Below, piece after piece: positions 27,902 to 42,110 of a DNA stretch of 64,000 nucleotides. The DNA lies in the NCBI RefSeq assembly GCF_016808095.1, contig NC_068976.1:19810371-19874370 (forward strand), read 5' to 3'. Every line of letters begins with the position of its first letter. Positions within the stretch are counted from its first letter, which is position 1. The notes beneath the pieces are model-generated. The model ran no database searches and was not told the DNA's origin. It was given only the letters and a program-made list of their open reading frames with translations. Made by a program: the position numbers and the translations under genes. Source of the DNA: Vigna angularis. Lineage: Eukaryota > Streptophyta > Magnoliopsida > Fabales > Fabaceae.

Positions 27902-29440
27902 ACAAGTTCTCAGATATTTGTCTGCTTGTGTTCCAAGTGGCAATAAGGTAATGAGAAACTGGTCAAGATGGCAGTGAAGAGTGAATCTCATGAACAAACA
28001 TGCATGCAGGTCCATTACTCATCTTCTGGTATTTTATGTGTTCCATCACTGGTGTAGCTGATTTTACCTTTGTAAATCATTCTGTCCTTACGATCACTTG
28101 AAAAAGATTGCTCTTTATGTGTAAACGTGTGAAAATAATGCTAACTTTTTGTTCGTATATTTCATTCACAGATCTTCAGTTCATTCTTGACTGATATTCT
28201 TCACCTTTATCAAGAGCAGAATATGTTCATCCTAAACTCACCTATCCATAGTTATTGTCACTAATTTTAACTAGATCTTAGTTTGTCATTTCTAGTTCAA
28301 ACTAATTAAGTTGCAAGTTGACTCAAACCCCTACCTATTGCTAAGTATCATAGTATACATGGATTATAACGTAACACGTATTGACTTCTACAAAAAGGAA
28401 CAGATTTTAGAATTTCAGTTCCATGGACCAACCTTATTTACATAACCTTGTGGGATTTTTCAATGATAAAATGGACTACAATAATGATTTGATTAATTTT
28501 AGTAGATGTATTTGACATAAGAAATTATCTCTGCCAACTTGTTTCTATCACTATTTATTAATTAAATTTTATTTTTTTAAAAGATATTAATAAGGTTATA
28601 AAATAATCCTTAATCTCGATTTAAATTATTTTTTATATATCGAAAATAACGTTTTTCTTTTCGAGAAAAGTTTAAATTATTTTTTGAGTCTTTGAGTTTT
28701 TCAGTGAATCTTATTTTGATCTTTTTCAAATTAAAAAAAAAACAATTCTTTAAGAAAAACAAATGATTTTGGTCCTTAAGTATTAAATTTGAGGGACTGT
28801 CTTTTTAAAATGCTTTTAAAACTCGTTAAGTTTAGTGTTGAGAGGCCCAAATCATATTATTAAATATTTGAAGGACTAAATATTTTTTTGAAGATATTTC
28901 AGGAACTAATTTTGTTTAAAAGAAAATATCTATCTATCATAAATTCTAGTTATTATGTAATAATAAACCTTTATCCAATACAATGTAAAATACACATTAA
29001 AAAAATGTGGAAGGTAGAAACTCGGTGAGTCGTGTACGAGTTGAGGGGAGGAGATAAAATATAAATAGAAAATTAATATGATTATTATTTGTTTTGTAAT
29101 TGGCGAAAACCCCTTTGTATTCAGCGTGGGCGTCTATCTCTCTCTTTCTCTCTCTAGGGATCGCTCTGGTGAGCAATTGAACTCAACTCGTTCTCTTTCT
29201 CTCAACATAACTCACTACTATTAACCCCATCCCACCCAATACACTTCAATACCTAATTACTCGCACGCGCAACGCAAACCCAAACCTCGCCTTCATCTCT
29301 CTCAACACACTTACCCGCCAAAATTTTAATTAGCCTTAGCCCCCTCCAATTCAAACCTCTCTTCTCTTTTCTTCTATTCTATTCTCTCTCTCTCTCTCTC
29401 TCCTCTCCTCTCTCCCCTCTCTCTCTAGGGTTTCCCTCCC
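27902..29440. other. Spacer and promoter of the PHD-BAH gene
   Basis: Holds the 3' UTR of the BPI/LBP gene, AT-rich DNA with old repeat-like wording (about 28680-28940), and a pyrimidine-rich leader with (CT)n at about 29382-29428 just before the PHD-BAH ATG. Confidence 0.55.
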
Positions 29441-32400
29441 ATGGAGACGGAGGAGGAGCTCGTCCCCGATCCCAAACCGGAGGAACAGACCTTGCCGCTT
29501 CAGAACGGGGACTCTGACCAGCGCTGCGCCAAGAAGCCCAAGGTTGACGAGGACGCCGAATTGAAGAGAGTGGCCGAGATTGTTCTCGTTCTCTCCACCA
29601 TGGCCTCCGTGCGTGCGGGGAGGAAGCCCTCCGACGCTGAGGTCGAGCTCATGAGAGAGGCGCGCGCTAAGCTCGCCAGCCTCTGCCAGGGTTTGGCTCC
29701 CAAGGATATTGTAGCCAGGGAAGCAATTGGAACCGTTATCGAGGATCTCGGATTGCACTCCAAGCTTAAGGACCAGAGGCTAGGGTTTCGAACTCCCAAG
29801 ATGTCTATTGCCGAGAGGTATTCACATGCTAAGTGGAAGGTAACTGCCAACCCTCTCTCTCTGCTCAATTTACTTCCGTTACGTTTTAAATTGTTTGTCA
29901 TTTAGCGAAATTGTGTGTTGAAACTTTGTATGGCAGAATAACCGAGTGAAGTTTAAAAGTCACGTGTGTGTGTCTTGGTTGTTTTGGATAATTATTCTTG
30001 CGAAAACTAGTTATGAAAGTAACATTACGTTTATCGTTGTGGTTGTGAATTGTGTCTTGGTTAGGAAAATGAGGATAACAGCGTGTTTGGATATGCATCC
30101 TGTCCGTTTAATTTAGAAGAAAAAATATATAGCTTCTGCTAGCGTATTTGGAAGCTTGTTGAAAAGGAAGAAGACACGCTTGGGGTTCGAAAGCTATGAC
30201 TATTAGGTTTTTGATGTCACATTCAAGATATTCAAGATATGGGGACTCAACATGGTTTTGTATCAATATTGTTGTGAAAAATAAGCATAACGAACATAAT
30301 GGAACACACTAAGAATTTCATGTTCACAGTCCTGTGAAATTCACCTGATACTTTTTTCAAATTTTGTATTTCTTAGTGGAGGAATCTTTGGGCAGATTAT
30401 TGTGTACTAATGCACTTAGGCCTGGTTAGTACTGGGTTATTTTTCAGTTAATTTTCTGTTGCCGAGCCTTTCATTGTGTTTGTTGAAATTTTGGACACTG
30501 TATACGACAAGTATTTTCTTTTTCATGTGCTCAAGAGATTTTTTGACTTATAGTGTGTATGCTAAGAATGGCACTCTGCATTTCTTTTGATTAGATTTTT
30601 GCTTGTTTTGTCTTTGTTTTTCCATTTTGGTTCCTAGATGGAGGAAGCAAAGAAATTTTCTGCACCTTCTACAACACATACATCTCAACCCTTACAATCA
30701 AACATTGGTGGACCTGTTGACAATCGTGTGCCATCACATATTCGAATGTTCCCTTCTGATAAACCAAGCCAGCCAGCAATCCCTTCTATGGGTAGCGTAG
30801 TATCTATTCCTCCCCATGTTTCTGCAGGATCTTCTGCAGTATTGCAATACCAGTCAACTGGCAATGAAGTAAGACCACCTGTGGTTTCTGGTGTGATGCC
30901 TAGCGGTCACTTGGGGAGAAATTCATCTTCCTTAGTATTGCCTAAAGCTGAACATCCACCGTTCAAAGTTGATGGAGGATCAAATGGGTCTTCTTATTTG
31001 CTACAAGTCCAAGGTATATTCTTCTGAAGCTCCTTACTGGATCCAAATTTCAAGGACTGGTTGAGTTACATTTACGATTGGTGAATGACAATGACAGATA
31101 TTGCAATATGTTTTCATTCTATAATAGATGCAATACATTGGACATTTAGATTTTTTACTGGGAAGCAATAAAATACTGTAGTTTTATGGTTATATATTTA
31201 CTGGAGTTTGTTCGTTTTAAATCACGGAGCGATGCATGGCGAAGCCTGAAAGTTGACTGAATTGGTGTATATCTTGGTGAATGTCTATTTTGAGTTGATT
31301 GAATGGATATAACCTACAAGCATATGTTGTTTCTGTTTCCTTGTTTTTGAAGACTGAAATTGAATTTCCTTCATTTCTACTTTTTTCCATTTAAATCTTT
31401 ATTATTTGTTGGTAACTTGTGAAAAGCTGGCATTAAGGTTTTAAGTTATTTTTAGTTTTTGCTATTTTTTTCTTAGCTTGCTGGTAGTGTATTGTGTCTC
31501 TATAATGTGCACAGAAGTGTATCTTATAGTATTTTAGCCATGAAACTGAAGCTGGGAGCTGAATGTTATGGTTTTTAAATTGTAGCAAATTCATCAGCAA
31601 ACCAACCTTTGGTGAATGCTCCAGCATGGTCTATACCGACTCAGGCTGCTTCAATAGCAAGAACTCCATCAGAAAACAAGGTGCCTGCTACTACCTCTGT
31701 GAAGGTTGAAGGAACATCGGACATAACTGTATCAAGGGCAGGGCCTCAAATAACAACAGACCCGAGCTTTAGACCATTTATAACTCCAACAGCTTCTGTA
31801 AATTTGTCTACTGTGCACCAGCCTTTGCAGGCCACGAACATTGTTCAGCCTCCTTTGATTCCCAGTCACACTGATATTGCAAAGGTTGTCCAGAAAGTGT
31901 TACAACCAAAGCTTCCCAGCCATCCCACTTGGATTCCTCCATCAAGGGATTATATGAATAAGGCTTTGACATGTCAGATGTGTGAGCTCAGTGTTCAGGA
32001 GGTTGATACTGTGCTTCTTTGTGATGCTTGTGAAAAGGGATTTCACTTGAAGTGTCTGCAGCCCTCGGTCTTGAGAGGAATTCATAACAGAGTGGATTGG
32101 CACTGTATGAGGTGCTTGAGTTTAAGTGGTGGAAAGCCTTTGCCACCAAAGTATGGTCGTGTCATGAGATCGTCAAGCACACCACCAAAATTGCCCTCTA
32201 ATATTGGTGGTATTCAAGCTTGTTCTGAGAATAAAGCAGAGAACATAGAACCAAAGGTCCTGCAGATGGTAACAAATGGGAGCACTGTTCCAATGGTTGC
32301 CGGTGGCAATCACAATGTTGAGGTGCAATGTTACTCAAAGTTCGCTGATACCAAAGGTATACAAGGGATTGGCATTTCATCCAGTATTGAAGCTATTGAT

Positions 32401-35400
32401 AAGAAGCCTGATCCAAACAACTCTATGAAATCTCTTAGTGCAGCCTCTAGTCCTTCTATTGGCATGCTAGGTGAATGCTCTACCAAACAAATAAATTCTA
32501 AGGTTTTGACCAGTAAAGAGACTTCAGAATGTGAGTCTCTTCCTAAATTATCTGAGCCAGCTAAATGTGAAAGTATGCAATCATCTCAAAATTTTCAAGT
32601 GGAACAGACAATGTCAAAAGACAATGCTGAAGTATCACCAGATAAACACATTGATAGTAATATTATGAATAATAATCAAAAGGACTCTCTTGAAGGGGAA
32701 AATTTAACTTATGATATCAAGCGTGATGACAAAGATGCTGCACTTGCAAACATTGTTGGAATTTCTGGACCTAATACTGAAGGTAGACAGAACTCAGCAT
32801 TATCATCAGATGGTTCACATGCTGTAGAATGGATTGGTGATGTAGTACAACTCGTAGATGAAAAGATTTTTTACCAATCTTGTTGTGTTGATGGAGTAAC
32901 GTATAGGCTACAGGGTCATGCTCTTTTTCCTACCAGCAATGGAAAACTAGCTCCTTCTAAACTCCAGGCAAGCAAATTATCACTATTTCCTTCCATTATA
33001 TGCCAGCCATAGATTATACCAAACCTAAAGGATTTTACCTGAAAAATTAAGTAGATATGAATACCACAAACGTTTTAGAGTACTTCCCTGTTTCTTGTGT
33101 TTTGATTGATTTGAACCCTTCTGTAAACAAAATAAAATTTTTATAAATATTTAGAACTTTAACAAAGAAGTTTATTCCATTTTTATTTTCAGTCTATGTG
33201 GGAAGATTGCAAAACTGGGTTAAAGTGGGTAAAGGTAACAAAGTGCTACTTTCCTGATGATTTGCCAGGGAATATTGGTCATCCGTGTATATCTGAAGTC
33301 AATGAGGTACTTTTTTTACACATACCTACTTACATCTTTATATATGAAATTATAATTAGATATTTTTTCTTAGATCAATATAAATGCATTCATGCCGGTG
33401 TTAAGGCTTGTCATTGGTATGTTAAGTATGTCTTTTATATATTTTACCTAAACCTACACTGGCTTTTGCATGCACTTATCGGTTTAAACTTGTAACCTGT
33501 AAAGTTAATTAATATTTTGTTTGATATTGCAATCAATGATAATTCTCCACATCCTGGACATTCTTCACCATTCTTAATCATGTATTGTGTGGATATTTTC
33601 TTATAGATATGTTTTCTTTGTTGAAGGTTTATGAATCTAATAGTGATAGAACTGAAATGGCTAGCTCTATTCAAGGTCCATGTGAAGTACTCCCGTCTGA
33701 TAAATTTAAACAAGAAAATGACAGGCGATGCCAGTTAGGAATTGAGGAAAGTACTAGAATACAGCCCATTTTCCTTTGCAGGTTTGTTTCTTTAAAATTT
33801 ATCCATCATTCTAGTGTGTTTTCATTTCATTTTGTTTTACTATATGCCTGTTCCATTCATATTATACAATTTTCGTATTTGTAAAGTAACCATCAAATAT
33901 AAAATATGAAGTCAATTTATCATTTTCTTGGTAGAAAATTGTAGAAAACAGGGAAATGAGAAATAGAGGTGATTTAATTATCGTTTAGACTTGCCATAGA
34001 TGGTGAAAAATTGAAAACTGAAACCCATTTTCATGCTGCTTGCGGACATACCTGAGCATTAAGAATGTGCTGTGTTTTTCTACTATATATTCGTTCCAAT
34101 TTTTATATAACATAGATTGACACTATTAATTCTAGTTTATTTCAATTAATGAATTTTTGGCTCATAGAAAAAAACATGAACGCAAATGGTTAATGTTTGG
34201 TAATTACTTTTCCTGGGAAAAAAATGAATGTCAGACAGTATAATTGTTATTGAACCTGGAAGGATATCTTAAACAAGAACTTTCATGCATGCGATGGAGA
34301 CAAACTACCTACATTTTCATGGAAAAACCCTTGTGATCTCATCACATTGGACTACCACAGCGTGTATGCGGTGAGAGTAAAGGCCATAGTAATCAATCTA
34401 TTGCCAACCCCAAATACATTATAGTGGGATAACACATTGTGGAATGGCCACTATTTCAAATATATTTGTATGCATAAATATAATCTTTACTTATAAATAA
34501 TATCTTATATAAAGGTGAAAAGTGCTATAGGGGGAAGGAAACAGTATATCTTACAGCTTTAAACATTCTGAGTGATTAAAAGATGGATGGAAACAGAAGA
34601 AGCTTGCCGGAAAACAGTAACAGGAAGTCTAAGACTGACAAAATATTGGGAAGAGAGAAGATGTAATTCCGTCGCTAGACATCTCTGGTGGGATGGGCGG
34701 GCAAAAGATGGGATGTCTTTAGAAATTCCTGCTGAAGAGGTGGGGTTAGTTTTGTCTACAATTATCATTTCTACCCTGACTCCCCCACTAAAACAGTGGA
34801 GGGGCAAAATTAGATTTTTGAAACTCATCATTATTGCTGTGGTTGTGGGAAAAAGCTGTCAATTCGGCTGTCAGCTGTGACACCCCAAAATGCCACTCTA
34901 TGATGTGGCTGCAGCGCCCAGCGACCTCTCTGTGGTACTGTTGCACTCTATTAATTACTTTGGTAACAGGTGGAGTGTGGACAAGACAGAAGAGCAGCCT
35001 GCTCTGTACTTAAAGTCGCTGGAGAAGTGGTCGTCTCTTCTCTGGTGAGAGGTGAGTAGGCAAGAGAAAAGGATGTCTTGGGAGAAGAGAATGGAGGAGG
35101 GTATTGGCGACAATGCTGCTGAATTCGGGGGTGGACAGGGTAGTCTTATGTAATGTCTTTTTCAACCAAAATACCCCCTCTCTCTAATCGACGCTAGTGC
35201 TGGGGAAAAATTGGATTTTTGAAACCCATTCCAATCATGCTGTTATTGCGTGTGAAAAGCTTGCAATTTGGCCGCGACCCCAAAAGTGCCATGCAGTGAT
35301 GTTGCTAGTGTTATCAATTGTGGAAAAGTAATCCGCCATTTCATGTGTTTCCAAATTGTGGAAGTCACCTGTGGTTGAAAGATATGATATATGTACGTAT

Positions 35401-36185
35401 GTATGTATGAAAAATCAAATTGTATTCAAATGGAAATGAAATGCGTTAATATTAACTCAAAAGTTCAATTGGTTGGAGATTTGCCAAAGATGACAAGACG
35501 ATGCTGCAGCCATGACTAGCAGCTGCACTTGTGGATGGAATTAAGATCATGGATCCAAGGAATTTTTCAATAGCACTATTGTGCCACTATACTGTTATTT
35601 AGAGATACTGGATGTCACTGTAGTGCCCCGTGGCTGCTCTCTGTTGCCATTGGACATTATTAATTGCCTTGGTAACAGCCACTTTTGATAACAATAGCCT
35701 TACCTACTCATCTTGAATACCCATTACAAGGCCGTATTTGGCATATAGGCTAACTTTTATTTGGCATTCAATTAATCCATGTTTTACCAAATATTATGTG
35801 GATATGGTCACCTATTTAGGATTAAAATTCTAATTCGAAGTTCGGATGAAATTTATTCATTAGTTTGGAAGGAAAATGAATGCTGTTCTATTTGCATTTC
35901 TGGTCCTTTTTTATTGCATGGTGTATGTGTTTTAGATGCTTGACTTCTGGTTTTGAATTCAAATTTTAAACGTTGGGACTAGCAGTGAAACTATTATACT
36001 GTCCTCATATATCGGGCTTGTTAATCAATCTGGACAAAATCTGAATAAAATCAGTGTTGAGATTTTTGCCTTTTAGATTTTATTTTTCTGGTTTTTTTGT
36101 TTTGAGGTGTCTTAAGTGATTTGGCTTGTTTCGCAGGTGGTTTTATGATGAATTCAAAAAGTTATTTCAACCTGTAATCAGTTGA
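29441..36185 (+). CDS. PHD finger and BAH domain chromatin-reader protein (824 aa, six exons)
   Basis: Likely nuclear chromatin reader. Exons: 29441-29839, 30638-31013, 31586-32967, 33193-33306, 33627-33781, 36137-36185; 2475 nt. The first 133 residues are acidic, then a conserved helical block. A long Ser/Pro-rich linker follows. The C4HC3 PHD finger starts CQMC at about residue 388 and continues LLCDAC, GFHLKC and WHCMRC. The C-terminal 150 residues look like a BAH domain: WIGDVVQLVDEKIFY, then MWEDCKTGLKWVKVTKCYF, NEVYES, IQGPCEVL and FLCRWFYDE. Intron 3 has a GC donor, and keeping it would cut off most of the BAH domain. Intron 5 is 2.36 kb and contains repeats. I recall Arabidopsis At3g20280 as the counterpart. 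Histone target unknown. Confidence 0.88.
32968..33192 (+). other. Intron 3 of PHD-BAH with GC-AG boundaries
   Basis: Exon 3 ends at SKLQ with CAG|GCAAGC, and exon 4 begins TCTATGTGGGAA after TTTCAG. There is no GT dinucleotide between the exon end and the in-frame stop at 33010-33012, so a GT donor in this stretch is excluded. Confidence 0.88.
34560..35715. repeat. Repeat-rich insertion in intron 5 of PHD-BAH
   Basis: This part of the 2.36-kb intron is less AT-rich and internally repetitive. The wording GATTTTTGAAAC...GTGCCA/GCCAC recurs near 34815-34905 and 35212-35290. TATTAATTACTTTGGTAACA near 34950 recurs with changes as TATTAATTGCCTTGGTAACA near 35669. No coding frame for a transposase is visible. 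Probably a decayed non-autonomous element; class not determined. Confidence 0.45.
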
Positions 36186-37500
36186 TAATGTCATGAACAT
36201 ATATGTTCCATGATTCGTACACTGCAATTTTGTGGTGAGTATTTGATCCATTATCTGTCCAAATTGTTGGCTTAAACTTTGTTTGTTCTAATGTATATTT
36301 ATTTGCCTTTAAAATAAATCAGGTGCCATTTTAAAATCTTAGGACCCTTGGATATTGGGGGTTATATTCCTGAATTCAGGTTGAATTTACTTCTTGAGCT
36401 TGGTCTTGCATACCTGATAGTTTCTCCCATTTAAAAAATAATGCTGAAAAAATTCATAGAATCTAAATTGGTTAATGTAATTAATTGATGGAACAACAAA
36501 AAAGGGAAATTTATTGGAAATTTGGGATAACAACCGTAATAAGAAAATAGGATTTTCGAGTAGTTTCAAACTGAAATTAGCCAATATTAGTGGTAGTAGA
36601 ATGTGTTAGAAGGTGTAAAGTACAAAATGTGTTGGTGATACCCTTCCATGAAGAGAACCAGATTAATTTTCAATGCGAATTGGCTTTGGTAAAATAATCT
36701 GTCGGTCATTGATTTCTTGTTCGCTTTTATTAAAATCCCACAAGGGTTACTTTTCATAATGTATGTTCGGTAGTAAGAAGAATGTAACATACTTATTAGC
36801 ACATTTGGTCTTTCTTTTGTAATCAGAATTTAAATTTGGTCTTTCTATTGTCATCAGAATTTAAATTTGGTCTTTCTATTGTCATCAGAATTTAAATTTG
36901 GTCTTCCCATTTTTTTATCCAATTTGATTTCCACTATTTTAATTGGGCTAATTAAATTGGCATCTAATATTTGATAAAAAAAAATGTCAGTATGGATATG
37001 CTGACATGACATTTTACGATACTGTCACATTAATATATATGTTTAATATTGGACGTTATCTTAATGAATGAGCAAATATTATGCAATCATCATGCTTTAC
37101 TTACCTTCCCGTTGAGTCAAATTAGATTTATTTGCAATCAAACCGTAATTTTTAAATACACTATTATTGGTTAAAATTTATTACGTCTTGTGAAATGTAG
37201 GTTCTACTTGGGAGCTTTAATAATTTCAACAAAGATAATGTCATATTATTGCACTCCCTTGATTCTCTCCGTCCCAGTTCCCGTGATGATCTTTGACATA
37301 GTGCTTTTCATTGGATGCAGGCAGGTGTTTTGGGGGTTTTGGAACGGGGTTTTTCTTGTATCGGTGGGTAATTGAGCATGCATTAATGTTCGTGTGATAC
37401 CCATTATAAGGCGCATTGCAGCAACTTGCCTCGTCGTACTAGAATGTTCTACCATCTCTGCATGAATTGCATTTGATGTAAAATATGTAGCTGAAGGAAG
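36186..37500 (+). other. Probable PHD-BAH 3' UTR with a possible UTR intron
   Basis: A good donor GTG|GTGAGT occurs at about 36233 and a good acceptor TTGGATGCAG at about 37320. Together they would define a 1.1-kb 3' UTR intron holding the 31-bp tandem repeat. Predicted from splice words only. Confidence 0.3.
36803..36908. repeat. 31-bp tandem repeat, three copies plus a partial
   Basis: Unit starts ATTTGGTCTTTCTATTGTCA and continues TCAGAATTTAA. Copies start at 36803, 36834 and 36865. A fourth, broken copy starts at 36896. Confidence 0.92.
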
Positions 37501-40500
37501 CTGTGTGGACTGCTTAGTTTTTTTAGCTTTCGCTTTTATAGTTTTTTTCCCGATAGATATTCATTCTGTATAATTCTTTTTCGGGCATTAGGCTCTTTAG
37601 GCCCAATAATCACATTATCATCTTTTAATTAGATCAGTGTAGTTTCCTTAGCATGCTGAATTGTAAGATACTTCATCTGTACAAAAGCCATTTCTTCTAA
37701 AATGCATAACCATTGGATATCACGTTGGCGAAGGGTGATGATTTTTCTAGCTATCGCCAAGGCGTTCATTCAGGTTCTGCCGGCTGAGCATAGTATTTTG
37801 TCATGAGTTTATGTGACATGTTTTATTTCATTCATTAGTTGTTACTGTTGTCTACGACGGTTGTTTTAGTAAACCTAAAATCATTCACTTAAAAAGTAGA
37901 TGATATTTCTTAATTCACTTCATTTATACTGTTTGGTTCCCTTGCTGGGAATCTCTTCCGCTTGGCAAAAGAGGAGAGGCAAGATATCACCTTTATTCCA
38001 GATCATGTTCCATCTTTTTTTCCATTAATGGAGAAAGAGAGACGTGCACAGTAAAATAATGTCTTTGACCTTCCATGAAGGGTACAAATTAAGTACTTCT
38101 AGTCTTCTAACAGATCTAATAGTACTAGTAAGTGGGGAAAAGGAGAGGAGTGTCAGAAAAGGAAAGGATGATACAAATAACTAATTGAATTTAGTACTAT
38201 TCAAACAATTTTTACCTGTAAATGCAATAACTCAAATAACTCAACCCAACTCGCATAATTTCTCCTTCTCAAAATTATGTTAGTCAGCTCTCTATCCAAG
38301 CTGATGAACTAACTAGTACCAACAAATATCCTAATAAATAAATACTTCTATTAATAACTACTTAAAAAACATTTTAATATTTTTTATATTTTCTGTATAA
38401 TCAATAATTTCTATATTTCGATATTGGTTCCACTTCCTATAATAAGAAGTACCAAAAAGGCATCAAAGGGGGAGTATCTCAATAAAATTTCACATAATAT
38501 TACAATGTATATAAAAATATCGTGTTTATCTCCAACTCCATAAATGTTGATCAGTTTTAGTAGGGTTTCAGATTTTAATTATGAAGAGAAAAATATATGA
38601 CATTAACTTTAAAGTACATTCATATTGATAAACTAAAAAGATAGTTAGTTGGGATTATTTTATGAATCCATGTAACTAGCATTACCCAGTGAACTAAGTT
38701 TGTTAGTAAAGACAAATAATTAATGCCTTCAAGTCGAATGAAAATGTTGAATTCGAGGCACTATGTGTTGCTATGCAAAGTATCAAGAACTTGAAAGTTT
38801 AAATTATAACTTGTTTCAATATGATGAACTTGATGAGTATACACCGTCATGTCATGTGAATAGCCTATGCAATTTTATATACTGGATAGGCATGTGGATG
38901 CTTACCTCAAATTCTGGCACCATACTACTTATTCTTTCTTCACAGTTTGAACTCACTTAATTGGTGTGAAAAACCACGTAACGTAATTCAAGATTATTAA
39001 CTTCTACTTTGTTAGCCAATCAGCACTTGCTAGAAAAATGAACGCAATGAATGTTGATATACAAGAAACAGGCAAAGCCTACATATACTACCTAATAAAA
39101 TGTCCTTTTCTGAAAACAAAAACATATTTTATGTTCTTCTTTGTCGTCACAAACCGCTCTATGGTGCATTTTGCCTGAAAAGTGTGATACCAGTAACTGC
39201 CATTCTTCAATAATTCTGGGGTCCTTGTTCCTTTCTAGAGTTACACAAAAAATATATTTTAGATCACTGTTCCTTTAGAATTTCCACATGCATCATGTTG
39301 CTTCATTCTTTTAGAAAATATGGCAAAGCTAGATACCTATATGGCTATATGGGGAATGGGAAAAAGAAATTTGATTTTTACATCAAAATTTTATTACATA
39401 TATTAATTATTGTTCTTATACTTTATCGCTCATTGGATTTTTCAGAATGTGTGTTTTTTTTACCTAACATGTTCTCTTTTTCTCTTTTGTAGTGTGGTAG
39501 TAGACCAAACTATAAAATGATGAAATTCATAGTGGACAAAAAGGAGCCAGAAGATTCTGTTCATAGTTTTTGATCAAGCTGTTGTGGTTAATTAACAACA
39601 GTAGTTTTGAACATAAATACAAAGATATTACAAGAACCACAAGCTTAACCTAGAATTATAACCACAGATGTTTTTTACAGCAAAAAGAGGTTATTTTATA
39701 ACAGTATATTTAAGTAGGTATAATTAACTTATTCAACCACATTCTTCTTTTATAGTTAAGCATTTTTATTCTACTTTATTATAAGGGCCACACAAGAAAA
39801 ACTGTATATGCAGAGAAGGTGTTGCAGAATAATATATATATATGCAAAAGGGAAATAACTACCAACTTTGACCATCCCACCATGTCTTTGACATCTCTCT
39901 TAGGGCTAAAAGTCTCCCTTCTCCTTTCTTCAATGACCTTATTTAGTAACTAAAGGTAGCCTCTACAAGCTCATAATTATTTTCATTTCTTAAAAAATGG
40001 CTTATCATGATAATTCCTGACCCACTAGTCTAAATAGTTCATTCAAAGTATGAACACCAAAAAGGTTAATTATAAACTTAGATCTTATATATTTTCTGCT
40101 TTAACATACACACCAAAAAACTTATCTCTGTTTGAAAGTTTATTAAAAATCTTACCGTTTTATAAGCACAGAAACAAATGAAAATGTATTTCTTATGCAG
40201 ACAATAAAATGAAAAAAATGGGTCAGTTCATAATGTCTTTTTAACATACCATCAAGTGTAATTTTTCTGTCACGAGAATCAGAAGTGTTAGATTTACCTA
40301 AACTGCATTTTTAAATTTATCCAAATGAGAACAAGCCAATAATTTTTAAGCCATTGAGTTGAGAAAGTGAAATCCTATTGAACATGCATTGGAAGATTTG
40401 GTAAAACCAACACACACTTACAATATTTTTATAATAACAATTAAAATATGCAGAATAACCAAATGCTGAAAAACCAGTATAAAATGTGCTCTGTGAGCAT

Positions 40501-42026
40501 TATTTACAAATTGCAAGAAGAAAAAGTGGTTTGGTATTATTTAAAGTAAATGGCGTCTATCACGGTGGTTTGAACTTTAAGAAGGAGCTAAAAAGGAAGA
40601 GGGGGCCATTAGAACAAAGTCAGATCACAAAGATTCCAAGTTTATGGATTCAGAATAGAGCCTTAAAAATTCTGATATATATACCTTTTTTCACCACCTT
40701 TTGGGCGTGTTATGCAGGACTATATGCATATACATACATATACATATATATGGATATGTATATGTGTATGACTTATGCATGTGTATGTGTAAAAAGAGAG
40801 TGAAAATCTTCAGATTTGGAGTGTGGAACTTTGATTCTATCTTTTCTTAAATGATCTTAAGAAGCTAAGGCTATAAATATGTATAATATGATAGGTTTGT
40901 GTAACCCTACAAAACTGTTAACAGAAAAACAAGTATTGCGACCAATAAACTGATGCACTTAGTTAATTAATTACAATTTGGTAGGGAAAATTTAAAAGTG
41001 AGATTGCGTAATTTTACATGCACATGCACTCCTAGGATCATTCAACCTATATGAGAAAATAAGTCTCAAAGCCTAGTCCTATATATCTATATATAGTTCA
41101 ATAATTAATGAAATTACGAAAAAGTTTTTTTACTTTTATTCTTTACGTTTCCTTTCATTATTGATTGCATTCTACGTGGATGCACATTTTTAAAAAACCA
41201 ATCTATGTTATAGCTCTACTTGCTCTAGACCACATGGTATAATAAAATGAAATCATGCATGTTAGAGGTCACAAGAGTTCTTTTATTTGGATTATCATAT
41301 TTGAAGTATTTTATATTTTGTAACTAGAAACTCTATCTTGCTTTTGTTCTTTATTTTTTTTATATCCAAACTTCAAATTAACATTTTTAGAAATAAATTT
41401 AAATTCACCACATTTTAGAAATCATGGACTAACATAGAAATATATCGAGTGTCTATAATCAAAATAAATTATGAAAAGTGAAGTAGTAGATATTCAAATA
41501 TTACAACTTAACCTTACACTTTTAGAAAGAATTTACTTAACCTTACACATATAACATTTTGAAAATAGTCATTACATTTGAAATATCTAATTGGACACTC
41601 GTACTTTTTATAAACAAAGGAAAAAAAATATTCTGACACAATATTTTGATACAGACAAATTTGTCATTTTATATTTATTATTTATTTGTTATTTGATAAC
41701 ATATTCTAAACTTAATAAAAAAAATAACACTGTATATTATGTCAAAATATTATCAAAAAAAATCTATACTAACATATCATTGTCCAAAACCAAATTCTCC
41801 GCACACAAAAATGACAAAAAAAATTATGGCATATAATGACAACTAAAAATAATGTTAATGGCATGGTGCAGTCCAAATTCCAAACACAAGCATAATGAAA
41901 ACCTTATTTTTACTATAAAACAAAAGCTAGATATCCAAATTGATACCTAATCATAATAACTACTCCCTCTTGAACGTTATCCACTATTTGTCACCATAAC
42001 CTTATTAGTTAACTCTTGCATAAGAA

Positions 42027-42038
<12 letters not shown>

Positions 42039-42105
<67 letters not shown>
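42039..42105. repeat. (TA)n microsatellite
   Basis: About 67 bp of TA dinucleotides following a short CATA run. Confidence 0.95.

Positions 42106-42110
<5 letters not shown>

Noticed and set aside
34572..34880. 102-codon frame in PHD-BAH intron 5 as a gene
   Set aside because: No domain, overlaps an antisense frame of similar size, and lies in repeat-like intron DNA.
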